Assembly: GCA_013816695.1 (NCBI GenBank)
Contig: JACDDZ010000077.1
Coordinates: forward strand, 1 to 7,269
Source of the DNA: Gemmatimonadaceae bacterium
GTDB lineage: Bacteria; Gemmatimonadota; Gemmatimonadetes; Gemmatimonadales; Gemmatimonadaceae
Direction of reading: 5' to 3'
Length of the DNA stretch: 7,269 nucleotides
Shown piece by piece: positions 1 through 6,319 of the stretch. Positions within the stretch are counted from its first letter, which is position 1, and each line of letters opens with the position of its first letter. Both the position numbers and the translations under genes were made by a program. The notes below the pieces were generated by a model that was not told where the DNA came from, did not search any database, and was given only the letters and a program-made list of their open reading frames with translations.

Positions 1-20
1 CCCTTATTACCCCCGGATTG

Positions 21-1865
21 TTAGAGAGCTGCACGCTCCCGTTTTGCTTCTCGCGACAGCTTCTTACGATCATTTGCAGCGAGGAATCGCTTCCTTAGTC
101 TTATCGCCTCGGGCGTGATCTCGATCAACTCATCTTCTTCGATGTACTCGAGCGCACTTTCCAGCGTCATTTCGCGCGGCGGCTCAAGTTGAATGTTTTC
201 GTCAGTCGACTTGGACCGCATGTTCGTCAGCTTCTTTTCCTTCGTCGGGTTTACATCCATGTCACCCGAACGCGAATTCTCGCCGACCAGCATCCCTTCG
301 TACACTTTATCACCGGGCGAGACGAACAGGGTCGAGCGCTCCGCCAGGTTGGCCAATGCAAAAGCAACAATAACACCAGCTTCCATCGAAACTAGGGTGC
401 CCCGCATGCGCCCCGCAAGCGGTCCGGCCCACGGACCGTACTCGAGGAACCTGTGGTGCATGATTCCCGTGCCGCGCGTATCGGTCATGAACTCCGATCG
501 GTAACCGAAAAGTCCGCGCGCCGGGATCTTATACAAAAGCCGAACCATCCCCTGGCCTGGATTCTTCATTTCGATCATCTCAGCGCGACGCGGACCCAGT
601 TTCTCGATCACGGCGCCAAGAAATTCCTCGGGGACATCGATGGAGAGCTCTTCATACGGTTCCAGCCGCTCGCCTGTCGAGGATTCGCGCGTGATGACGC
701 GCGGGCGGGACACCTGGAATTCGAATCCTTCGCGCCTTATCGTCTCCATGAGGATCGTCAGGTGCAGCTCCCCGCGTCCCTGCACTGTCCACGTGTCAGT
801 GGCGTCTGTGTCCTCAACCCGCAGGGCAACGTTCCGCTCCAGCTCCTTGTACAGACGCTCCCGCAGCTGCCGCGATGTCACAAACTTTCCTTCCCGACCA
901 GCGAATGGAGAGTTGTTCACAAGGAAATCAACAGAAATTGTCGGCTCTTCAACCGATATTCCCTCCAGCGGTTCCTGGGCAGCGGGATCAGTTACAGTCG
1001 AACCAATGTCGACATCTTCCAGCCCGGCAAGCGACACGACGTCCCCGGCGAAAGCTTCCTGAACCTCGATCCGCTCCAGGCCTTCATACACGAACAGCTT
1101 TGTGACCCGAGCCAGCTGCACACTCGTCAGTCCAATGCTCAGCAACGAAACCTGTTCTCCCACGCGCACCGTTCCCCTTTCGATCCGGCCAATTGCCAGT
1201 CGTCCGAGGTAAGGTGAATAATCGATGGTCGACACGAGCATCTGATAAGGACTCGCGACATCATTCGGTGCCGCCGGGACACTCTTGAGAATCGTATCGA
1301 ACAGCGGCGTCAGGTCTACCGGAGTGACATCCATGTCCATCGTCGCGACACCTTCGCGCGCGGATGCATACACGACGGGGGCCTCGAGCTGCGCTTCGTC
1401 CGCCTCTAGCTCGATGAACAGGTCGAGCACTTCATCATGCACGCGCATTGGATCTGCACCGGGCCGGTCGATCTTGTTGATGACAACAATCGGGGTGCGT
1501 CCGAGCGCGAGCGCCTTGCGAAGGACAAAGCGCGTCTGCGGCATCGGTCCGTCGAAGGCATCGACTACAAGGAGAACTCCGTCAACCATGCGCAGGATGC
1601 GCTCGACTTCACCACCAAAATCGGCGTGACCCGGCGTGTCCACGATGTTGATCTTGGTGCCCTTCCAGCGAACCGACGTATTCTTGGCAAGAATTGTAAT
1701 TCCGCGCTCGCGTTCAAGCGGATTCGAATCCATGACGCGCTCGGCGACAATCTGGTTTTCACGGAACGCACCAGCCTGACGGAGCATCTTGTCCACAAGC
1801 GTGGTCTTGCCGTGATCAACGTGAGCGATGATGGCGATGTTGCGAATTGACTGCTGGTCTGGCAT
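21..1865 (-). CDS. typA: Ribosome-associated translational GTPase TypA/BipA, complete
   Basis: This is a complete 614-residue protein, the usual TypA/BipA length of about 605-615. The family is made of cytosolic GTPases of the EF-G/LepA type that bind the ribosome and help 50S assembly and growth under cold or other stress. All G motifs are visible: P-loop AHVDHGKTT (residues 14-22), switch I RGITI (54-58), DTPGH (76-80), NKID (130-133) and SAR (168-170). A beta-barrel domain II follows (about 205-300), then a domain III-like region with [11 protein letters not shown] (317-327) and GRGELHL (363-369), an EF-G domain V-like region (about 395-480) and the TypA-specific C-terminal domain with [12 protein letters not shown] (584-595). 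The ATG start gives the canonical N-terminus. Only a poor AAGG lies 2 bases before it. The stop is TAA. It is the last gene of the leftward CDF-kinase-typA cluster, 42 bases after the kinase. Identification is near certain from the motifs. Confidence 0.98.
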   Translation of the reverse strand: MPDQQSIRNIAIIAHVDHGKTTLVDKMLRQAGAFRENQIVAERVMDSNPLERERGITILAKNTSVRWKGTKINIVDTPGHADFGGEVERILRMVDGVLLVVDAFDGPMPQTRFVLRKALALGRTPIVVINKIDRPGADPMRVHDEVLDLFIELEADEAQLEAPVVYASAREGVATMDMDVTPVDLTPLFDTILKSVPAAPNDVASPYQMLVSTIDYSPYLGRLAIGRIERGTVRVGEQVSLLSIGLTSVQLARVTKLFVYEGLERIEVQEAFAGDVVSLAGLEDVDIGSTVTDPAAQEPLEGISVEEPTISVDFLVNNSPFAGREGKFVTSRQLRERLYKELERNVALRVEDTDATDTWTVQGRGELHLTILMETIRREGFEFQVSRPRVITRESSTGERLEPYEELSIDVPEEFLGAVIEKLGPRRAEMIEMKNPGQGMVRLLYKIPARGLFGYRSEFMTDTRGTGIMHHRFLEYGPWAGPLAGRMRGTLVSMEAGVIVAFALANLAERSTLFVSPGDKVYEGMLVGENSRSGDMDVNPTKEKKLTNMRSKSTDENIQLEPPREMTLESALEYIEEDELIEITPEAIRLRKRFLAANDRKKLSREAKRERAAL

Positions 1866-1896
1866 AGCCTTGAAAGGTAGTGGAATCGGCTATGCG

Positions 1897-1902
1897 ATTG
1901 TA
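1897..1902 (-). promoter_or_regulatory. Possible -10 element for typA
   Basis: Reading leftward, the hexamer TACAAT (5 of 6 matches to TATAAT) lies in the 42-base gap between the kinase stop and the typA start, which would give a leader of about 25 bases. The hexamer 17 bases upstream (GCGCTA) does not resemble a -35 box. This may therefore be a weak, activator-dependent or chance match. If real, it would let typA be expressed apart from the upstream kinase. Confidence 0.25.
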
Positions 1903-1907
1903 CCGGC

Positions 1908-3140
1908 CTAGGCGCCCTTTAGCGCGTCCTGTTCCCTGCGAACTGGCAGGGAAAAACAGAATACGGAACCCACTTCCTGAATCTCAGCCCACGCACGTCC
2001 GCCAACCGCCTCTACTGTCTCCCGGACGATGCTCAATCCAAGCCCCGTCCCCTCAGCACGCGTAACCGTTTCGTGGGCGCGATAAAAGCGCTCGAATAAC
2101 CGCTCGCGCTTTTCAACGGGGACGCCAAGACCATTGTCGCAAACCCTGATCACCACTTCGCCGGCGTCAGCATCCAGCGCGCAGGTTATCTCCACAATTG
2201 AGTGTGCGCGCTCCGGATCGGAGTACTTCATCGCGTTGCTGATGTAATTCGTGAGACAAAGCTCCACGACGGCAGCATTCACTTCGATGGAAGGTACGTC
2301 CGATGATTGGCGGATCTCGATGTCTGCAGCTTGTGCCGCTTCACGAACCTGCCTGCACGCTTCCTTGATCGCCTCGGGAAGCAGGACATTACGGTGCTGG
2401 CGAACATTTTCGGAAAGCCGCGAAATGGCCATCAGATTATTCACCGTGTCCCGCATCGATCGTGAGCACTTCAGGATCATCTTGCTGAACTCCATCACCT
2501 TTTCCGCCGGCAGGTCGGGCATCGTGACGATCAGCTCTGCGGCTCCCTGAATGGTACCTATGTCGTTCTTGATCTCATGTGAGATGGTACGATTGAATGC
2601 GCGTAGATGATCTTCCCGCTGGGCCACCTTCTTGTCAGCCAGCTGGAGATAATGGACTGTTGTCGTCTGCTGGATTATGGAGATCGCGCGAAACAACCGG
2701 TGACCACAGACGAGCAGCTGGCCCTTCTCGCAGTCCTCCTCAATTTCATCAGCGGCTCTCGCGAGGTAGGTGAAGAGGATGCCGCCCAGAATCTCGTATT
2801 CCTTCAGGATCTCGTACGGATCGAAACCCTGCGCATGACGAAGCGCTCCCAACTCCATTGCCTTTGCAACGAGCGGGATGTCGGTGCTCACTTCGGCCGC
2901 AGGATTCTCGAGATACTCCGCAATCCCTTCGACCAGAATCGGAACGTGATCCAACAGGTCTTCGGTGGGGAAAACCCGGTTTGGATCGAGATTTACACGT
3001 TCGCTGATCCGGTTGAGCCAATGCTCAATCAGCTCGCGCTTGGAACCGCGCAGTCTGGCTGCCAGTGCGCCGGCAAGCGGGCAATCGCTTTCCACAGTGT
3101 TGTGACGGGGGCTTCGGGCTGAAACTTTCTGTGTGGCCAA
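1908..3140 (-). CDS. Soluble sensor histidine kinase with RsbRD-like N-terminal domain
   Basis: This 410-residue kinase has no membrane segment or signal peptide, so it is probably cytosolic. Residues about 22-165 are helical and resemble the RsbRD/RsbR N-terminal sensor domain seen in stressosome proteins (W41, then RHAQGFDPYEILKEYEIL at 101-118). A HisKA-type H-box follows, SHEIKNDIGTIQGAAEL, with the phospho-acceptor His188. The usual Pro of HEIKNP is Asp here. The ATPase has an N-box (NYISNAMKYSD, 298-308), G1 (DNGLG, 335-339), F-box (LFERFYR, 348-354) and G2 (GTGLGLS, 364-370), all intact, so it should be active. The start is TTG at 3140. An in-frame TGA at 3156-3158 bounds it upstream, and GGAGG sits 3 bases before it. 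No receiver domain or response regulator is in the window, so it is an orphan here and its signal is unknown. It lies 42 bases after the CDF gene and is probably co-transcribed with it. The stop is TAG. Confidence 0.93.
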   Translation of the reverse strand: MATQKVSARSPRHNTVESDCPLAGALAARLRGSKRELIEHWLNRISERVNLDPNRVFPTEDLLDHVPILVEGIAEYLENPAAEVSTDIPLVAKAMELGALRHAQGFDPYEILKEYEILGGILFTYLARAADEIEEDCEKGQLLVCGHRLFRAISIIQQTTTVHYLQLADKKVAQREDHLRAFNRTISHEIKNDIGTIQGAAELIVTMPDLPAEKVMEFSKMILKCSRSMRDTVNNLMAISRLSENVRQHRNVLLPEAIKEACRQVREAAQAADIEIRQSSDVPSIEVNAAVVELCLTNYISNAMKYSDPERAHSIVEITCALDADAGEVVIRVCDNGLGVPVEKRERLFERFYRAHETVTRAEGTGLGLSIVRETVEAVGGRAWAEIQEVGSVFCFSLPVRREQDALKGA

Positions 3141-3143
3141 GGG

Positions 3144-3148
3144 CCTCC
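3144..3148 (-). promoter_or_regulatory. Shine-Dalgarno GGAGG deciding the kinase TTG start
   Basis: Leftward GGAGG ends three bases before the TTG at 3140. The frame is closed by TGA at 3156-3158, and no ATG or GTG lies between that stop and the TTG. The spacing is shorter than ideal. The next candidate start (GTG, residue 16) has no purine-rich sequence in front, so the TTG is preferred. Confidence 0.6.
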
Positions 3149-3159
3149 GGGAATGTCAT

Positions 3160-3230
3160 CTGGAGTGCAATTTGGGTACCGCTTAAGGATGCCCCTGAGA
3201 CTCTCTTAACTGCATGCCGTCGCACTCCAG
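3160..3230 (-). repeat. 9-bp inverted repeat spanning the CDF stop and the kinase leader
   Basis: CTGGAGTGC (3160-3168) is perfectly complementary to GCACTCCAG (3222-3230), leaving a 53-base loop. Inside it, TTAAG (3183-3187) and CTTAA (3205-3209) can form a nested 5-bp stem that includes the CDF stop codon. One arm lies within the last CDF codons and the other lies 11 bases before the kinase Shine-Dalgarno. There is no trailing T-run, so it is not an intrinsic terminator. It may be chance or an RNA fold affecting kinase translation. Confidence 0.3.
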
Positions 3231-4097
3231 TTGCACTGTGACGTGTTCTATGCCAAACAGGCGCATAGCGTCGTGCACATGCTCCAGAACATGTTGGTGC
3301 GACGACGATTCACGAACTACTGCATGCGCACTCATTGCAATCATCCTGGGCGTCACCGCCCACACGTGCAGATCGTGAACCGACTCGATCATGGGGATCG
3401 CTTCGAGTTGTTTCCTGACAGAATCGACTGGGATGTGTGCGGGCGTTGATTCCAGCAGAATGTCCACAGCTTCACGCACAAGCTTCCATGCTCCGCGAAT
3501 AATGAGCGCGGTTGTGACAAACGACGCGATGGGATCGGCTGCGAGCCACCCCGTATAGTGGATCACAATCGCGGCACCCACGGTGCCCACCGACGCGAGC
3601 ATGTCGCCGATCACATGCAGGTATGCGCCGCGAACATTCACGCTTTCGGCGGCCGCCCCATGCAGGATGCGAGCGGAGATCATGTTCACGATCAGACCCG
3701 CCACTGCAATCCAGAGCATCAGGGCACCCTCGATCGGCTCCGGATTCCCGAGGCGAAGCACCGACTCCCACATGATCCAGACGGATATCAGGAGGAGCAT
3801 CGCCCCGTTGAGAAATGCAGCCAGGATTTCCCAGCGGAGATAACCAAAGGTCTTTTGCGGCGTGCTTGCGTTCTGGGCGAACCACGCCACAAACAGGGAT
3901 AGGCCAAGCGCGCCAACGTCGGTGAGCATGTGACCAGCGTCCGCCAGAAGGGCGACTGAATTGGACAGCAATCCACCAACAACTTCGGCCACGAGGAGGG
4001 TCGCTGTAAGCGCCAGCGACACCCGCAGGCTCTTTACCGACGCGGCGGATTGGTGGTTATGGGAGTGGCCATGATGATGCTCGTGGGATTGCCGCAC
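3183..4097 (-). CDS. Cation diffusion facilitator, CzcD/ZitB-type zinc exporter
   Basis: This 304-residue inner-membrane protein of the CDF family exports divalent metal in exchange for protons. The N-terminus is His-rich (H5, H7-H9, H11, H13, H15), a typical cytosolic metal-binding tail. Six membrane helices can be placed at about 25-45, 48-72, 88-108, 122-142, 155-178 and 183-200. The transport site pairs are H56/D60 in helix 2 (ADAGHMLTD) and H161/D165 in helix 5 (HVIGD). By family knowledge this HD-HD pattern points to Zn2+, with Cd2+ or Co2+ possible. The cytosolic C-terminal domain carries HDLHVWAVTP (241-250). The start is GTG at 4097, the first possible one because an in-frame TAG lies at 4107-4109. 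A GAGAGA stretch abuts the start. It is divergent from the CorC-like gene with 25 bases between them and is followed by the kinase. Members of this subfamily are often called CzcD or ZitB. I give no symbol because the exact orthology cannot be settled by eye. Confidence 0.95.
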   Translation of the reverse strand: MRQSHEHHHGHSHNHQSAASVKSLRVSLALTATLLVAEVVGGLLSNSVALLADAGHMLTDVGALGLSLFVAWFAQNASTPQKTFGYLRWEILAAFLNGAMLLLISVWIMWESVLRLGNPEPIEGALMLWIAVAGLIVNMISARILHGAAAESVNVRGAYLHVIGDMLASVGTVGAAIVIHYTGWLAADPIASFVTTALIIRGAWKLVREAVDILLESTPAHIPVDSVRKQLEAIPMIESVHDLHVWAVTPRMIAMSAHAVVRESSSHQHVLEHVHDAMRLFGIEHVTVQLECDGMQLRESQGHP

Positions 4098-4110
4098 TCT
4101 CTCGCTCTAC

Positions 4111-4116
4111 TAGTTT
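4111..4116 (+). promoter_or_regulatory. Possible -10 element for a leaderless corC-like mRNA
   Basis: TAGTTT fits the TANNNT -10 pattern and ends 7 bases before the GTG at 4123. Transcription would then begin at or next to the start codon itself. There is no Shine-Dalgarno in this stretch, which also fits a leaderless transcript. Any -35 region would have to lie inside the first codons of the divergent CDF gene. This is inferred from spacing alone. Confidence 0.3.
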
Positions 4117-4122
4117 GTTAGT

Positions 4123-5496
4123 GTGCTCGCACGCTGGATAATCATTCTCATTCTCGTTCTCCTCAACGGCTTCTTCGTTGCCGCGGAGTTCGCGCTAGTG
4201 CGTTCCCGCAGGACGCGCCTGGAAGCCATGACCCGCAAGGGGGATAAGTTAGCGCGCATAGCTCTGCGGGCGACTGGAAACATTGGATCCCTTCTTTCTG
4301 CAAGCCAGCTTGGGGTTACACTCTCCAGCCTGGGTCTGGGATGGGTTGCAGAATCGGCACTGAAAGAACCTTTCGCCGAGATGTTTGCGCACCTGCCGCT
4401 CGGAATGGATGTAGCGCTCGCAACCACTGTTGGGGCGACGCTGGCGATTGTGGTCATAACCTTCCTCCATGTCGTGTTTGGCGAGCTCACGCCAAAATCC
4501 GGTGCACTCAACCACCCCGAGCAGTTTGCCCGCTGGCTGGCGCCGCCGCTTCAACTCTTTGCATGGATAACGACCCCGTTCACGTGGGTCCTCAACCGGT
4601 CCTCGCAGTTCATTCTCGCTCTGTTCGGAGAACGCGGAGCCCGCAACGCCGAAGACGCAGTGCATTCGCCCGAGGAACTGCAGATTCTTGTGGAACAGTC
4701 GCAGGAAGGCGGCGCTCTCAAGCAGCAGGACGCAGACCTGCTCGGAAATGTCTTTGATTTTTCAGAAAAGAATGCCCGCGAAGTAATGACTCCGCGCACG
4801 GAAATTATCGGGCTCGCCGAGGATGCCACGCTCGAGGAGGTTCTCGAGACCGTGCGGGAGAATGGATTTTCCCGTTACCCCGTTTATCGCGAGAGCATCG
4901 ATGACGTTGTGGGTCTTGTGCTCGCCAAGGATCTGCTGGCGGTCCTGAGTCCGAGCGGATCAGTCGGCAGGGGCGAAGCGTTTGTGCTCGCGAATGTGAT
5001 TCGGCCCGTACATGTGATTCCGGGGTCGCGGGAAGTGGAAGACGTGCTCGGCGATTTCAAGCGGCTCAAGGAGCACCTCGCCATGGTGCTGGACGAATAT
5101 GGCGGAACCGCTGGACTTGTGACCATGGAAGACCTGCTGGAAGAGATCGTCGGCGAGATTCTCGATGAGTATGATGAACCCGAGGAAGAAGCCGTCGAAG
5201 TTCGCGCAGGCGAAACAATGATTCCCGGCAGCACGCACATAGGCGAGCTGAATGAGCACTTCGGGCTCTCGGTTCCCGACTCGGACTACAATACGATTGG
5301 CGGGTACGTGTTCGGCGTGCTGGGAAGGTTACCGCAGGTTGGTGATCGTGTGGTTGCGGGCGGCGCAATTCTTACCGTCCGCGAAATGGATGGCCGCAAG
5401 ATCGACACGCTCGCCATCGACCTGCACAGTCTTGGCGACCGTCGCTCTAACGAGCGCGATCCGCAATCCGACAACATAGAAGGATCGCCTCGATAA
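4123..5496 (+). CDS. CNNM/CorC (HlyC/TlyC-type) transporter with CBS pair
   Basis: This 457-residue inner-membrane protein belongs to the CNNM/CorC family (old names hemolysin C and TlyC), linked to Mg2+ and Co2+ efflux. The N-terminal CNNM/DUF21 membrane domain spans residues 1 to about 175, with a first helix containing LNGFFVAAEFALVRSRR (14-30) and the conserved VVFGELTPKS (117-126). Two CBS domains follow. The first starts at VMTPRTEI (221-228). The second contains MVLDEYGGTAGLVTMEDLLE (321-340), with a linking acidic stretch EILDEYDEPEEE. A CorC_HlyC C-terminal domain runs from about 360 to 434 (SDYNTIGGYVFG, 387-398). The last ~20 residues are a polar tail. The start is GTG at 4123. An in-frame TAG at 4111-4113 excludes anything longer, and a later start would lose the first helix. 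No Shine-Dalgarno is visible. The last 50 bases overlap pdxA on the other strand. Hemolysis is not implied. Confidence 0.95.
   Translation: MLARWIIILILVLLNGFFVAAEFALVRSRRTRLEAMTRKGDKLARIALRATGNIGSLLSASQLGVTLSSLGLGWVAESALKEPFAEMFAHLPLGMDVALATTVGATLAIVVITFLHVVFGELTPKSGALNHPEQFARWLAPPLQLFAWITTPFTWVLNRSSQFILALFGERGARNAEDAVHSPEELQILVEQSQEGGALKQQDADLLGNVFDFSEKNAREVMTPRTEIIGLAEDATLEEVLETVRENGFSRYPVYRESIDDVVGLVLAKDLLAVLSPSGSVGRGEAFVLANVIRPVHVIPGSREVEDVLGDFKRLKEHLAMVLDEYGGTAGLVTMEDLLEEIVGEILDEYDEPEEEAVEVRAGETMIPGSTHIGELNEHFGLSVPDSDYNTIGGYVFGVLGRLPQVGDRVVAGGAILTVREMDGRKIDTLAIDLHSLGDRRSNERDPQSDNIEGSPR
5447..5496. other. 50-bp tail-to-tail coding overlap (corC-like and pdxA)
   Basis: Both strands are coding here. 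The plus strand gives the polar C-terminal tail of the CorC-like protein (NERDPQSDNIEGSPR). The minus strand gives the last helix of PdxA (LLCCRIADRAR). PdxA ends about where the family ends, so the dispensable partner is the CorC tail. No intrinsic terminator is visible on either strand near the junction, so the two transcripts probably run into each other. Confidence 0.9.
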
Positions 5497-6319
5497 AACT
5501 CGAGGGGTCGGCTTTACCCAGACCCGCGATGTCGAGTGCAGTGCCGTGATCGGGTGACGTGCGCGGAAATGGAAGTCCGAGCGTGACATTTACCGCGCTT
5601 CCAAATGATGCGACCTTGATCGCCGTCATTCCAACGTCGTGGTAGGGCGCGATCACGGCATCGAACTCCCCACGCATTGCGCGCACAAAAACCGTGTCGG
5701 CTGGAAAGGGACCAGCGATACCCGCCGCCATTGCTGCGGGCGTTAGCACCGTCTGGTCTTCGAGCCCGAAGCGGCCACCGTCGCCGGCGTGAGGATTAAG
5801 TGCGCAAAGCGCTATGCGGGGCTCGTGGATGCCGAACCATTCCTGCAATCCCTTGCGCGTCACATTCGCCGCCGAGACAATCGCCTGGTGGGTTATATAC
5901 CCGACTACGTCCTTGAGGGCGATATGGGTTGTCGCCAGCACTACGCGCAGCTTGTCGGACGCGAGCATCATCGCCACGTCGGTGCCGGTGAGCGCAGCCA
6001 GCATCTCCGTATGTCCCGGGTAGTCAAACCCGCCGGCCGCGAGTGCGGCCTTGTCGATTGGCGCAGTGACGATTCCCCGAACATCGCCGTTCATTGCCAT
6101 TTGCACGGCGCGCTCGATTGCGAGACCGGCAAGCCTTCCCGCGTCCGCAGCGCCCGTTCCCTTCCACTCACCGATGGACTCGTGTATCTCGACGCCCGCG
6201 CCCGTTGGGCCGACAACCACAAAGTCACAGCGCCCGCTGATCCGTGAATCAGCGAGCGCTTTGGTGACTATCTCCGGGCCGATTCCGCGCGGATCACCCG
6301 CGCTGATGGCTATGCGCAT
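5447..6319 (-). CDS. pdxA: 4-hydroxythreonine-4-phosphate dehydrogenase PdxA
   Basis: PdxA oxidises 4-phosphohydroxy-L-threonine with NAD+ and decarboxylates it to 3-amino-2-oxopropyl phosphate, a precursor of pyridoxine 5'-phosphate in DXP-dependent vitamin B6 synthesis. It acts in the cytosol. Visible motifs are GDPRGIGPE (8-16), TAPIDK (85-90), GHTE (102-105), TTHIALKD (130-137), NPHAGDGGRFG (175-185), YHDVGMTAIK (226-235) and RTSPDHGTALDIAG (253-266). The likely metal ligands, by comparison with the E. coli enzyme, are H132, H177 and H227, all present. At 290 residues it is about 40 shorter than E. coli PdxA. The missing part lies between the first helix and the residue-60 region, not in the active site. 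The ATG directly follows the TAG of the SurA-like gene in the same frame, without a Shine-Dalgarno, so translation is probably coupled. The stop is TAG, inside the 3' end of the corC-like gene. A catabolic PdxA2-type paralogue is less likely given the surA neighbour. Confidence 0.95.
   Translation of the reverse strand: MRIAISAGDPRGIGPEIVTKALADSRISGRCDFVVVGPTGAGVEIHESIGEWKGTGAADAGRLAGLAIERAVQMAMNGDVRGIVTAPIDKAALAAGGFDYPGHTEMLAALTGTDVAMMLASDKLRVVLATTHIALKDVVGYITHQAIVSAANVTRKGLQEWFGIHEPRIALCALNPHAGDGGRFGLEDQTVLTPAAMAAGIAGPFPADTVFVRAMRGEFDAVIAPYHDVGMTAIKVASFGSAVNVTLGLPFPRTSPDHGTALDIAGLGKADPSSFIEAILLCCRIADRAR

Noticed and set aside
1..20. The 20 bases downstream of typA, checked for a terminator
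   Set aside because: No hairpin with a T-run is visible and the stretch is too short to judge.
453..1217. A 254-codon open frame on the plus strand opposite typA
   Set aside because: It is antisense to clearly conserved TypA codons, its translation has no recognisable domain, and long antisense frames are expected in GC-rich coding DNA.
1906..1913. Palindrome GCCTAGGC at the kinase stop, considered as a terminator
   Set aside because: It is only 8 bases with no loop and no T-run in the leftward direction, so it cannot act as an intrinsic terminator.
2607..3122. A 171-codon open frame on the plus strand opposite the kinase
   Set aside because: It lies fully inside the kinase gene on the other strand, resembles no family I know, and has no ribosome binding site of note.
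4109..4114. Palindrome ACTAGT in the divergent gap, considered as an operator
   Set aside because: Symmetry does not extend beyond 6 bases, which is too short to support a regulator site. It does not resemble a known zinc-regulator box.
5497..5530. GGGT...ACCC near the end of the CorC-like gene, considered as a terminator
   Set aside because: The stem is only 4 bp, with no following T-run, and it lies within pdxA coding sequence.
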